Assembly: GCA_028554755.1 (NCBI GenBank)
Contig: JAPTOF010000015.1
Coordinates: forward strand, 11,326,501-11,390,500
DNA: 64,000 nt
Direction: 5' to 3'
Origin: Cordia subcordata
Taxonomy: Eukaryota > Streptophyta > Magnoliopsida > Boraginales > Cordiaceae
The notes under the pieces were generated by a model that was not told the origin of the DNA, made no database searches, and saw only the letters and a list, made by a program, of their open reading frames with translations. Each line of letters opens with the position of its first letter. Position 1 is the stretch's first letter. The position numbers were made by a program, and so were the translations under genes. This document shows, piece by piece, positions 49,701 to 61,556 of the stretch.

Positions 49701-52700
49701 CAACCTGGACAAGAAGATTTGTGTCACCTAGTCACCATGCATTTGGAGATACCCCATTGTTTACTTGTTGCATGGAGAATTGACCAACTAAAAGTCAAAC
49801 TCTCTCCCGAACCCCAAATATATTCATGGAAAATAGATTATTACTTCAATATGTTTTAACAAATCAGTGGCATAACTCAAATGCAGCGAAGGAACTCTGA
49901 ACAAGTGTCATCATACATACTAATTGGGGAAAAAACAAAACAATATATAAACTGTGAACAATTTTCACATGCTCAATAGCATCCACGTTAACAACAAGCT
50001 CATGGTTTCATCAAAACTTAATTAAGACATAAACTATGTAATTTTAAGAGCAGTAAGATCTTCAAAAGTATCAGTGGATATAACATAAAGGTTGGTACAA
50101 AGAATACAAAAGTAAGTTAAAAGCATAGTGATAAACAATGCAGAACTAAGAAAGAAGACTGACTGCTTTATGGTCAAGCAAGAAATTAGTCTATAGGACT
50201 TTGCTTAAAGTTTCTGAGTCCTAGCTTCATGATGCTTGATCGAAGGTTGGAGACAGTCAGCAAAGGTGGTCCAGTTTCTAGCATAGTGATAAACAATGCA
50301 GAACTAAGAAAGAAGACTGACTGCTTTATGGTCAAGCAAGAAATTAGTCTATAGGACTTTGCTTAAAGTTTCTGAGTCCTAGCTTCATGATGCTTGATCG
50401 AAGGTTGGAGACAGTCAGCAAAGGTGGTCCAGTTTCTCAAGTAGATTATGACAGATGATTCCAGGAGAATAGTCACCAAATCCGAACATCAAAATTATAT
50501 AGAACCAGTTAGACATTTAATAACAGGGCAGAAGATTGAGGCATCAACAAAACTTGCTACTCACTGAGAAACTTGGTTCATTGGATCTTCTGACATTTGC
50601 TGAAGCTGCTCATACTTATGTTCAAGAATTAAGGCAACCTCACAATTCATGAGGCATTTAGCCTTCAGAAACTCTGCAAAGTTCAACCACCATTGATACA
50701 AAAAGAAGTTAAATGTTATGCCTAAACATAAAGGAGATAATAAAACACGCATTTACTGTACATGCATCTACTATGTAATAGGACATCATCTTCTTTAACC
50801 AACACTAACAGAACAGTATATATCCCGTTGCACTATGATATACAGGGATTATGGCAGCCATTATTAATCAAAAAACACAACAAAGGCATAGCATAAATGG
50901 AATCTCTAGTAGGGAAAAGAGGCCGATAACTCCATGATCCAATCAATTATAGAAGAGAGAATGATTTTTCTATCAATATACATCAGGGGGTGCAAGGTGC
51001 AACCCCAGAACTATCTAAATCAACTTTCAGACTATCTACGCATTCTTGTATGTCATGTAAGTCGACTTCACAAGAGTGTGTTGCCCAAGACCCAATCTCT
51101 TATAACAAATGAAATTCTGAAAAGAGACGTCCTTCCCTTTGAAAGCTCTTAGACTCCATTCTATTGATAGAGCCCAAGGAATAGTGTAAATGATTTTCTT
51201 TTTTATGTTTAGATATCTTGATATGACTCCAAGTTGTTACCTCCTCACAAAAGGATTTGAAACAGCCTATTGGACACCTATGATGTTAAACACCATTCCC
51301 CAAAGGTTTCTAGCCCAAACACATCTAACCAACAGATGTTCCACCATTTCCAATCCTTTAAGCGACATGCTTCTTTACAACATCGGTACACCATCAACAT
51401 GAATACCAAATTTAATTAAGGCAATCCATTGAGCTTATTTGATAAGCTACTTATGCAATCAACAACCTTCAGTTTGGCAGTTTGTGATAACAAAGGTATA
51501 ATCCACTCTTCATTCAAACATGGAGTTAAACATGGGAACATCATTTTATTAGGTGCCACCAAATAATGGGAAAGCAGTCTTTGTTCATGGACTTATTAGG
51601 TTTCAGTAGAAAATTGGTAAAACAAATTGTCATTCAGTAAGTGAAAACCTAAAACAGTTTCTTTATTCAGATTTCAATCAATTCACATAGGAATAGTCTT
51701 CATGTTCCCATTCAACATTGAAGTGAGAACCTGAAACACTTAGATTGATGGGGAAAGGTATCTGAAGAACATTATGGGGCAAAAGCATAGTACATTTACA
51801 ACTTAAAGGAATTAACCACAATCCGAAAGTTCCTTGACTTTTCTAATTCATTGTTTTAATTTGTTACAACAAGGATGTTCCGACTCCAATCTCAATACTA
51901 TTTTGTTCACATCTTAAGAAAAGGCAAGGAACTTGCAACCTACCATTGCTAGTGTCTATCATCATAATGTACCTGCCTAAAACCACTTGATTAGGTGAAC
52001 TCCATGGTGTCATTAATCATTTCTGTATTACAAACTGCAAACTAATTCAAGAAGAACCAAGGAGCAATTTCTGTCCGTTAAGCAAAGTGAATTTGTCTTC
52101 CTTGCTTCAGAAACATCAGAAAAGGTCTAATTTCTCACTTGACAGTTATCAATTTAGAAAATTATCAATCAGAAGTTCAGAACCTGAACGGGAAATCCAT
52201 CAAATAAACCCTCTACATCCTTCAAACCCTAGTTCATAATTTTGATGACTCGTGAACCAAGAATTAACTTCAAAACATTCACTAAATACTATACAAGACT
52301 ATACACCTAAGAATATCTTTCCCAAGAAATAATTAACAAAAAAGTCCCCCAATTAATTTTGTTTCTGGGTCATCCCACATTACATCAATGGACAATGCAC
52401 TCTACAATTCTTATTGACTTCAAGATAGAGATTTAGAAAAGCTCCAATCGTGCTCTTATCCTCCTGCAATTGAACTCTATGCTTCGCAAATTTCCAATTT
52501 ACTTAACAAATGACTTGGCCATTCTAACATATGAAGCCACAATTTCTTGAACATTAGCTTTCCAATACTAAACATGCCCCAAACTCAAGCTAAACCCTCC
52601 CCCACTCTTTTTTTAGCCCTCTCTTTCCCCATCCTCCTCCTACTCTTATCAATTAAATGTAAAACACCAACAAAATGATATTACCTCCACCTGCATAAGG

Positions 52701-52965
52701 GGCTCTATCCTTGGCAATGCCTCTCCTAAGCTCAAAGAGAAAAATCATAACCTTAACTAGCCGACAACTAGGGTAAATTGTACTCCTCCACTGGATTCTC
52801 TCAGAATGAGATTGAACAGAACAACCACGTAGTTGAAAAGCACAACTTTCAGCACAATAATTCTTGATTAATTAAAACAGTGAATAGACACAATAAAAGG
52901 ATGAAAAAGTAATTACCATCACCAATTTTAAGCTCAGCAGCATTTTCTTCTTCTTCTCCAGACAT
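46776..52965 (-). CDS. NRPB4: DNA-directed RNA polymerase II subunit 4 (RPB4)
   Basis: Six coding exons on the minus strand: 52965-52917, 50673-50565, 48314-48237, 47469-47436, 47343-47275 and 46853-46776 (TAG). The sum is 417 nt, encoding 138 residues, the length I recall for Arabidopsis NRPB4. The protein starts MSGEEEEN, an acidic tail, and continues through the RPB4/RPC9 HRDC-like fold, with the family-typical stretches CEVALILEHKYEQL, YVKRFSRYKNPDAVRQV and LCPETVEEAIAMVPS, and ends SLIKKFE. RPB4 pairs with RPB7 to form the stalk of Pol II in the nucleus, which aids initiation and binds emerging RNA. Introns 1 and 2 are long (about 2.2 kb each). Exon 4 is only 34 nt. Intron 4 (47435-47344) has a GC donor (GAG|GCAAGT) and the usual AG acceptor; the other introns are GT-AG. 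The reading frame is intact, so I expect a functional gene. Confidence 0.96.
49292..49306. repeat. Poly-G tract (about 15 G)
   Basis: A run of about 15 G residues within NRPB4 intron 2, followed by a purine-rich stretch. On the transcribed (minus) strand it is poly-C. Confidence 0.8.
50122..50437. repeat. Exact 158-bp tandem duplication in NRPB4 intron 2
   Basis: The block 50122-50279 is followed immediately by 50280-50437, and the two 158-bp copies read identically base for base. Both begin AGCATAGTGATAAAC and end GGTGGTCCAGTTTCT. The duplication lies about 130 bp downstream in + coordinates from nothing coding; the nearest exon is NRPB4 exon 2 (50565-50673). Perfect identity points to a recent event or, less likely, an assembly artefact. 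Confidence 0.95.
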
Positions 52966-55900
52966 GTTGTTGAGAGCTCAAACAAATAAACCTATTCCAT
53001 CAATTACCAAAGACCTGTTAAAACCAATAACACTACAATTATGCTATGGAGATATTTAACAGTGGTGGACTGAAAATTATAGTTAAAATTAAGCTATAGA
53101 AATTGATTTTCGGCAAGGAGATTATTTTATAAAAACAGCAAGAGCTAACAATAAACTTAGCTCAAAGAGGACCTCTAACCAATGCTGTTTGTACAGAAAT
53201 GAGTCTTCATTGAATTGAATTTTTGGGACTCATTATTATCTTGAACATCAAGCAACTAAATTTAAACTTCATGAGAATTTTAAAACGAAAACAACAACAT
53301 GACGAAAACAACAACATGACATTTCGGGGATGAAAGGGCATAAGACTTTCATAACGTGAACCAGCATCGGTCAAACCAGAAATCACCCAATCAGAGATCA
53401 ATGATTAAGTTATGGAAGAGAAATATGAAGCCTCTGATTAGCTAATGAATACACCATCTGGAAATCAATTTTCCAGTTTTTTTTTTATCTCAAGAAGTCT
53501 TTTCTTTTTTGCCCTTTACCATTTTTCCCCAAATTTAAAAACTTTTTTTTTTAAAAAAAAATTAATTTTGCTTTGTTAGAAATTAGGTATTATCTCACAT
53601 TTTCAAAAGTTCGTCATGGATTTACGCTCAGCATCCTTCTAGTTATCTAGTTATCATTAGTTCGAGTAAAAGAGAAATGTATTGTGAAACTAAACACCTC
53701 CAAAAACAAAAAAACAAACAAACAAACGAATAAATAAATAAATAAATAAATAGCAACACTAATATGAAGAATCAAACTGACAAGTAGAGACATGTTATCA
53801 AAGCGAAAACAAAAAGAGAGAGAGAGAGGAACGAATAGCTACTAATTTTTACATCGAAAGCCGCAAAGTGGCTATTTTACTACTCTATCATCAGCCCCAC
53901 TACGTACATACATTTAATCCACCATCAATCAATCACGAGACCACATACAATGCTCTTCCTCTCTACACACACACACACACACACACACGCGTATATACAC
54001 ACACAAAGTAAAGCCCTAGTTAATATAAATGCTTACAATGGGAGTGGCAGAACACGTAGCGCGCGCGAGAAAGAGAGAGATGCTGAGATGGTGGTGTCCT
54101 TTGATGCTTTGGTATTGGCATTGGGTGCCATGTTTTTTAATTTGGGGAGAAGGAGGTGTATAATTTTTTTAATCGTAGGGGTCTCGGTGGATCTCAGCTA
54201 TGGGCCGCTTTGGTGCCTGGATTTGAATTGTTTGTGATGATCCATTGACTGATCTGGTGTGGGTCTGTGGGGGCCTGGAGGAGGTCGATTCCTTGGGCCT
54301 GCTTGTGTCGGGTCCTTGGGCTTGGTCTTCGTTAAAAATATTGGTTCTCCCACTGCATACCAGATACGTGTTCGCAAATTATATCCTGCACATGCATTTA
54401 TACCTTGCAAGGCTGAGTTTTCTTAAATGCAAGGTGTGTTTGCCTGTTTGTTCAGTACTCCACAACTATTTATTTAGTGACTGTTTGTTCAGTAACACAT
54501 AACTGTTTTTTTGTTCAGTATCTCACAACTATTTATTCAGCGGTGTACCTTATACTATGTACTTGTAGATATATGATACAAGTTCTCAATAGGTGTTAGA
54601 CTGCTTTTTTATGCATATATGAATTAGTAATAGGGTGAGTTTTCTTAAATGCTTAATACAAAAATTTATTAATTAAATTATCTGTTCACTGTCATTTATA
54701 AAAATTAAATATTAAATGATACCCTATTGGTTTCGTTATCGAATTATATTCGTTGCTCAATTGAACACCCACCGATTTCAAATTTAAACCATGTGCCTTG
54801 TGGACTATCTTTCCTATGAAAAGTCAACAAAGACTTCATCTAATACATTCAATTTGACTTCAATCGTGTACCCCATTATTCGTTAGTCCAACCAACTTCA
54901 ACCAAAGTGGGGGACTAGGTGATTTTAGTATAATAAAAGGAAAAAAGGAGAATTTATCTCTAGGCTTATGATTTAGTAATATGTTACTTACCTTGTGTAT
55001 ATAACAAATTTTGAAATTAATTTTCATCATATATATTATTTGATTATAAAAATTTTCCTTAAATAAAAAAAAAAGAAAAAAGGGAATTTAAGCAAATACA
55101 AGTTTTTACTTTGCATAAATTAATTCCATTCAATTGAATATTGAACTCCAAACTAATAAAGAATGCACTAAAATATATGAAATAGGAAGGTTGAAGTCAC
55201 GTCACTATAACAATTAACACTTGGGCCATGGACAATCCCGAGGCAAAACACTGTAATTTCTGTGGTTAAAACACTTGCCACATGAATTTTTATTGTCATT
55301 GATTGTAGTGCGAGGGGTTGTGCCTAAAGATATTGGCCATGGAAAAAGTTGTTTCGTGGCTAACATTTTACCTTTAGCTATAGCATATCCTGCCTCTAAA
55401 ATCTATAATAAATTATGTCACACGATATCTCGTGACAAAAGTTCATAGCTAAATTATGCCACATGATATTATGTGGCTAAAATTCATAACTAAGTTTTGC
55501 CAAATAACATCCTAGGATTGAGTTGAAATGTAAAAATAAATAAATAAATAAATGAAAAATAAAAATCTATAACTAAATTATGTCACATGTACATGAGCTC
55601 AGCTGAAAAGCAAAATGTATATTAAATAAGATGATGGATCAACCAAGATCATCAGTATTCCAGCATGCAGGAAATGGTAGCAACTACTCAAAACCGTTGA
55701 TCAATATATAATTGTTACACCTAATAAAGGTTAGGAAAAAATTGGAGTGATCAATAAAGTTAATTTAAAAACTCTCAAGAAAGCTAACTTCGTTAATAAA
55801 TTTTAAAAAGTATGCATACATAGGATGAAGGTTGGGCTACCTCCATGTAGTGATGCTGCGAAGTCACAAAAAGAACCACCACTACCTATAACAGCACTAT

Positions 55901-57127
55901 TTTACTTTATAAGTTGAAAAAAAAAAAGAAAGTATTGCTCTCCCAAAGCTTAGGTAAAGCAATGGAATAATTAGTTATTATGACCAAAGGTCTTGAGTCT
56001 GAACCCATGACCACATAAAAAATAATGTCTAATCCTCTCAGTGATCTAGAGCACGTTTTGTGGTACACAACCAAATAAATAACGAGATTTATAACCTTAA
56101 ATAAATCCAATATGAATATTATTTAGGGTTAGTTCTTTTTCATAAAAAATAAAATAGAAAAACTACTGTTATGCACGCTAGGATTGAAATAGTTCGGTCC
56201 AATTTGCCAAAACTTTACTAACTTTTGAAGCTTAAATATCTTAGAACTATATTTTTTAATTACCAAAAAAAAAAGAAAAAAGAAAAATCCATCCCCTACT
56301 AGCCAAATTTTCGAGAGGGTTTGGTCATAACGCTCAGTTCTTTTGGTACTTGCTTAACAAGAGGGTACAATGCGTAACTCCTTATTCTAAAAAAAAATAT
56401 AGTTTATTTGTTTTTAATAAACTCTTTATTCTGTTTATTTTTATATAATCAATTTTACAATTTTTCAAATGTAAAGAATTTTTTCTTAATTTTTGATTTT
56501 CTTGGTAAGAATTTTCAGAAAATTATATAAAATGAAATTTGTTATATATTAAAATAGTATATACAAATACATAATATAAAATAGTACATAAAAATAAACT
56601 ATGTTGTTACTACATATAAATATACTATAAAATATTTATATATTTTATAAAAAATATATAAATATATAAATAAATTATCAATATTTAAACCTCGATTCTT
56701 TCTATTCCGCTGCACTTCAGTTCTTGGTTTTGTACTTGGCTTAATATCCAGAATCGTACCAAAAGTTTTTTTTGGGTACAGTTTAGATTGATTTGTTGTT
56801 AAGAAGTCAATGGAACTCTCAATTCCGGTATATTTTGGAACCATTTTTTGATCTATTAAAGAAACAAAAATGGAAAGCTAGATTATATATATACATGCTG
56901 AAAATTTTGATACATAGTGCACACAATAGGAGAATCTATTAATAGGCCTTACAACTTGGGAATTCAAGAATTAATAGAGAGCTAAGGAAACTAGTACACA
57001 AAGCAAACTAAAAATAAAACAACTTGATTATTGTCTAGTGTGTAACCGAGAGTCATAATAAGATCCAGAAGAGAATAAGGATATGCTTATCAAACATCCG
57101 ATCATATATAGAAACGGAAGCAATTGA
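52966..57127. other. Intergenic region between NRPB4 and CYP96A
   Basis: The first part is the NRPB4 5' flank. Simple repeats are (AAAT)n near 53727, (AG)n near 53815, and an (AC)n tract at 53965-53988. At 55200-55520, GCCACATGATATTATGTGGC-type palindromes recur, hinting at a DNA transposon relic. No coding gene is supported. Confidence 0.5.
53965..53988. repeat. (AC)n microsatellite
   Basis: A perfect AC dinucleotide run of 24 bp. Confidence 0.95.
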
Positions 57128-58651
57128 TCAAGCCCATCTTTTTGCAACCCTAACTCGGAGGCCATGTTTCATGTAGAGAATGATGGAAACATTAGGGGAC
57201 ACATTGTGGCCTTCCACAACTTGAAGTGTGTAATTGTGAATAATAGCAGCAGCAACAGCCTTCATTTGGGTGAAAGCCACATCCTTTCCAAGGCAAGTCC
57301 TTGGCCCTGCATTGAACGCCAAGAACTTATACGAAGGCTCATGCTTAACCGTGCCGCGCTCCGTAATCCACCTCGCCGGCTTAAACTCCAAGCAATCCTC
57401 TCCCCATATCGATGGCATCCTCCCCATCGCGTACAGGGAGAAGAATACTTTCATGTCGGGGTGAACATGGTGGCCACTCGGAAGAATGTCCGGGTGAAGA
57501 GGCGCTTTGTGCTGAAACGGGACTGGTGGATAAAGTCTTAGCGATTCGCATAACGCTGCGTGCAAGTAGACCAGGTTGCGCACTTCTTCGGCCTTAAAGA
57601 GCCTCCACTTTCCAGCTTCTTCTGTTGATGGTGTAGTTGCTCTAAGCTCTTCTGAAATCTTCTTCTCCACCTCTGGATGTGTCGACACGAGCCAGATGAA
57701 CCAAGTCAGTGCTGAGCTAGTGGTGTCTCTCCCGGCCAGCATCAGATTCAGGATTGAGTCTCTCAAATACTTGTCATCTAGATCCAGTCCTGTCAGCTCA
57801 TCTTCGTTGATGTACGATGTTAACAGATCGAATCCATCTTCATCTAGTTGTTTACGTTCGGTTGCTTTGCGTAGCTCGTCTCGTTTCATCGATATGTACT
57901 TGTATATCACTCCGTCTAGCGTGGCCCGAGCTCTGGTTAGTTTCTTCTCATGCCCAACGCCAAGCCAGCTCTGGAGTTTCCAGACACTTTGGGGTAAGCA
58001 ATGGCGCATAAATATGGCTTCTTCCGCCTCGTCCATGGCTTCCGAGAAAGGAACATCCGGTAAGTCTACAGTGAGACATCCAGGATCATAACCAGTAACC
58101 AAAATGCAAGTAGTATCGAAAGTGAATCTCTGGAATACATCTTGCAGGTCCACCTCTCGGCCGTACTTGGCTACATCTTCAAGGACTGGGATTAGCCCTT
58201 GCTGCAATTTGTGCGATGTTGTGTTAACCAAGTACTTGTAGAACCCCTGGTGAGTGATCAATGCTCTAGCTAATTTTCTCTGGCTTTTCCAGGCATCTGA
58301 ATCCGAGTTGAAAATCCCATCGCCCAACACATCAAAGATGTCTTTGAACTTGACCCCTTTTGGGAAATTGCTGAAATTTGAACTCATTATGTAATGCACA
58401 TTTGCAGGATCAACAGTGCCTAGAATGTCCATGTTAGCAAACCATGGGCCTTTCAATAAGAAAGTGCCCCCAGTCCACTGGAGAACGTCGACGCATCGAT
58501 CATGGATGCGGTGGACATGGAGAAGAAGGCTCGGAAGCATGCCAAGGAGTGGCCAATTCCATGGCAGACCATTGATGTTGCTGTTTCGTAAACCCCAAAA
58601 GAAGATGAAGCATATGAAAGCTAAAATGATTTCAAGACACCCAACTGACGC
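57128..58651 (-). CDS. CYP96A: Cytochrome P450, CYP96A family (alkane hydroxylase MAH1-like)
   Basis: One uninterrupted exon encodes 507 residues from the ATG at 58651, or 517 from an in-frame ATG at 58681. Numbered from the upstream ATG, the features are: an N-terminal hydrophobic anchor (about 14-30), a Pro-rich hinge with WPLLGMLP (43-50), the I-helix oxygen-binding motif AGRDTT (316-321), ExxR as ESLR (379-382), the FKPARW (PERF-type) motif (433-438), and the heme loop FNAGPRTCLG (456-465) with Cys463 as thiolate ligand. Overall similarity and lack of introns fit CYP96A, whose best-known member, MAH1/CYP96A15, hydroxylates mid-chain carbons of alkanes to secondary alcohols and ketones of cuticular wax at the ER; substrate here is inferred. 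I prefer the 58651 start because it gives the MA[S/M]xG-like beginning of the family and because a TATA-like tract ends only about 14 bp upstream of the 58681 ATG. Confidence 0.93.
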   Translation of the reverse strand, partial: ASVGCLEIILAFICFIFFWGLRNSNINGLPWNWPLLGMLPSLLLHVHRIHDRCVDVLQWTGGTFLLKGPWFANMDILGTVDPANVHYIMSSNFSNFPKGVKFKDIFDVLGDGIFNSDSDAWKSQRKLARALITHQGFYKYLVNTTSHKLQQGLIPVLEDVAKYGREVDLQDVFQRFTFDTTCILVTGYDPGCLTVDLPDVPFSEAMDEAEEAIFMRHCLPQSVWKLQSWLGVGHEKKLTRARATLDGVIYKYISMKRDELRKATERKQLDEDGFDLLTSYINEDELTGLDLDDKYLRDSILNLMLAGRDTTSSALTWFIWLVSTHPEVEKKISEELRATTPSTEEAGKWRLFKAEEVRNLVYLHAALCESLRLYPPVPFQHKAPLHPDILPSGHHVHPDMKVFFSLYAMGRMPSIWGEDCLEFKPARWITERGTVKHEPSYKFLAFNAGPRTCLGKDVAFTQMKAVAAAIIHNYTLQVVEGHNVSPNVSIILYMKHGLRVRVAKRWA

Positions 58652-58693
58652 CATTGATCTTAATAATGTGTGTGTTTTCAAAATGTTCGATTG

Positions 58694-58714
58694 CTATATA
58701 TATATATATATATA
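58694..58714 (-). promoter_or_regulatory. (TA)n tract, probable TATA region of the CYP96A gene
   Basis: A perfect alternating TA run sits 43-63 bp upstream of the preferred ATG (58651). This spacing suits a plant TATA box with a very short 5' leader. A TSS about 30 bp downstream would fall after or at the upstream ATG at 58681, which argues for use of the second ATG. It may also be just a microsatellite. Confidence 0.5.
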
Positions 58715-59979
58715 GCAAATGACTTTTTATGACCTTAAGTTCAATCTTAGAGACCATATTGTGACTTTAATTACCTATAACTTAACGTGCTCCAATATCA
58801 ATTCTTTATGAGATTTTTGTACATTTTATAATAATTTGAATTCACTACTAATGGCTTGGGTTTTACTACTACTCTCAAGATTTATATGGAATATACTATA
58901 CCAAAAAAATAATAAAGAATAGGTTGCAGGTGTTACAAAATAACGAATAACGAAGAATAGACGGTGGTTTTACGATATAGACAAGGATTTAAATAATACG
59001 TAGATATACTATTATGCAAAGGTTGGAACCATGGATGAAACATAGTGTCATTTTTTCTTTTAGAAATTTTATATAACGGCGTTTTAAACAGCTGATGCCC
59101 ACACGAACGACAATTTTAAAATAGCTAACGCCCATATAAGTAGCAATAAAATAGGTGCCTATAACCTACATTTTTTTTTTGCTTTTTGTAGATAATTCAT
59201 AATCACTTGGATTTATTACTGCACAAATTTAAACACAATTTTAAATTAATACGTACAAGTAGACCACTGTAATTAATCAACCAATTCTACCCACTCGAAA
59301 AAGGCAGCACACTCTTAAGCCGGTGGGCAGTGTAACTAACTTCTAAAATTTTGCAAGTTAAATTTTCTATAGCTATGCCAACTTGGCTTGACGTATACAT
59401 ATTCCTAGTTTTTTGCAATAACATAAGACAACGTTTTCAACTTGAGATGTAATCTCTTAACTAATAAATTTCTAGGTAGGTGTTGCGTCCCTTTCTTAAC
59501 AAAAATTGTGAAAACAACACCCCTAAAATTTGCAGGAAGGAAAACCCCATTGAATCACCAGGTGTAAAGAATTCTCTCTATTGTTTCTTGAAGCAATCTT
59601 TGGTACAAGCGTGACGAATACTGCTGAAAGGGGCGGGTTAAAAAATCACCATCTTTTCATGCATCAAAACTCCTCTAAAGATGTCTGTGCGAGACAAGAA
59701 AGACATTGGATAAGTTTCAAACATATATAAGTCACACTTGAAATAACTCAAGATGACAAGAAAATATTTGGATTTGCTAATCCGTGGCCTATACTTTATA
59801 GGCATGTTGGATATACTTCACGTACAAGTGTTAGAAATAACATTTTTACGTAATATACAATCTATTTCAAATGTCATATCATGAAAATTTTTCATCTATG
59901 TCTAATTTTTCAATCTAAAACTTCACCAAAATATTCTTAGATAATATTTGGAAATTCTTATAATATGGAATTCATTTCA
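58715..59979. other. Intergenic DNA upstream of the P450
   Basis: AT-rich; the first few hundred bases should hold the CYP96A promoter. I see no gene or clear repeat in it. Confidence 0.5.
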
Positions 59980-60410
59980 TGTTAGGAAATTAGCATGCAT
60001 AACACACAGTCACGCAGCGGAATTAAATCACGAGTAACGAGAAAAAGAATATGCATAATTAAATGTGGTTCGGCCATCTGCCTACGTCTACGAAAACCTC
60101 CACTAGATAGAAAAGAGTACAAACTCAATAGGACTTTTTGTACGAATAGAAAAGTCTAAACCCTCCCTCACGGTGTTCTTACAATAGCTCTCTCGCTCAA
60201 CATAGACCTATTGCAAGACACACACCTTACAATTAATGTAAGAGTCCCATTTATAGAGGAGACTTCCTTGTCCTCCAAGACAAGGGTTTTCTATTCTATC
60301 AATCCTGCTATAACTAAGACTCTTACCATAATTGGAATTTTGACTCTCTTTATGACTCTTTCTTAATTTCAATATGGGCTTAAACGTAGCACTTGAGCCA
60401 CAACCCAACA
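59980..60410 (-). mobile_element. 3' LTR of the deleted copia element
   Basis: 431 bp with TGTT...AACA ends, preceded in sense by CCAAGGGAGGAATT (polypurine tract, 60425-60412). Confidence 0.8.
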
Positions 60411-60425
60411 AATTCCTCCCTTGGC

Positions 60426-61556
60426 AAGAAGTGCCTAGAATCCCCATAGTAGGCCAGAATATCACTCTTATCTTCGTCTCAGCCTTCACTCGAGCTTCTT
60501 CACACTTGTCGCGTTCGTCTCTCAGCGCGGTGCATCCCTCCAAGTAGCACACGTGTTTCTCATTCTTTCTCCCTTCAAGAACTAACTCCTCTCCATGATA
60601 CACTTTGCAGCAGTCTCCTTCACCAACATACTTGTACTCTCTTGACGCCAACTCACCCAGCGAAATTATGTTGGATACACAAGATGGCACATACCTCACA
60701 TTGGAGATGATCTTGATTCTACCATTGTTGAGCCTCAGGCGAACTTTCCCAACACCAGCAACCTTCATCTTCTAGTTGTTCCAAACAGTGACGTATCCAA
60801 GCTTCTTCCCCAAAAGCAAAGTGTCGAAACTAGCTTTATTATTGCAAATGTGAAACGTTCCTGTCGAATCCAACACCCAGTCAGTCTTCTTCCTCTTCGA
60901 GCCTTCATTAGCATCCCTGGTTACCGTCATCAAAACAGTCTCACTACTATCGTATCATCATCCTCAACAAGGTTCGCGGAGTCCTCACCATAATCCTTCT
61001 TATTACCCTTAGATCTCAACTCTCTAAGGCTCTTCATGTCCTCTCTCAATCTAGGATATCTTGTTCGGATATGGCCTTTCTCTATCAAGTAGTAGCACTC
61101 TGGATCATCTTCTCTATCTTGAGCTCGGCTTTTTGATCTCGATTTACCTTTGCGAGAATTCTTTCTTCCAGAACTTCTCCCTCAATTCGAACCTTTCACA
61201 GTTAGTGCTTGATCTCCACTAGGCACACTACTTCTTCCCAACATCCTCTCGTTCTCTCTCAAGAGTGCAGTCTGTTGTTCAGCTCGAGAGTCTTCTTCCC
61301 AATGAGGATTGATTGCAAGAATGGCTTGTACGACTTCAGCATGCAAGATAGTAGTATGAGTGCTTGTTCTTCATCCATAATTCTCTTATCAAGCTCCTCA
61401 ACACTTATGAGCTTGACCACTAAGTCATTGAATTTGTTGATATGATCCTGGATGGCGGTTCCCTCTTCTATCTTGAATGAGTAAAGCTCCGTCCTCAAAC
61501 ACAATCGATTGGTGATGACTTAGACTCTTAAATGTTCTCCAACTTGTCAAACACAT
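60426..61556 (-). pseudogene. Ty1/copia gag C-terminus, protease-like and gag-pre-integrase remnant
   Basis: In sense order: gag wording LYSFKIEEGTAIQDHINKFN and LVVKLISVEELDKRIMDEEQ, then a CCHC knuckle with two lost ligands (CYYLIEKGHIRTRYP: second and last Cys replaced), then WVLDSTGTFHICNN where a protease DSG/DTG active site is expected, then an in-frame TAG, then the gag-pre-integrase part (VRLRLNNGRIKIISNVRYVP, CVSNIISLGEL). Stops and missing ligands make it inactive. Confidence 0.8.

Noticed and set aside
53950..54502. Plus-strand ORFs beginning with His/Thr repeats
   Set aside because: The repeats come from the (AC)n microsatellite and the rest has no domain.
56599..56844. 81-residue minus-strand ORF with MVPKYTGIESSIDF
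   Set aside because: Short, AT-driven C-terminal half; the wording seems to be a dispersed intergenic repeat and I could not assign a family.
57576..58091. 171-residue plus-strand ORF
   Set aside because: Antisense shadow of the intact P450 reading frame.
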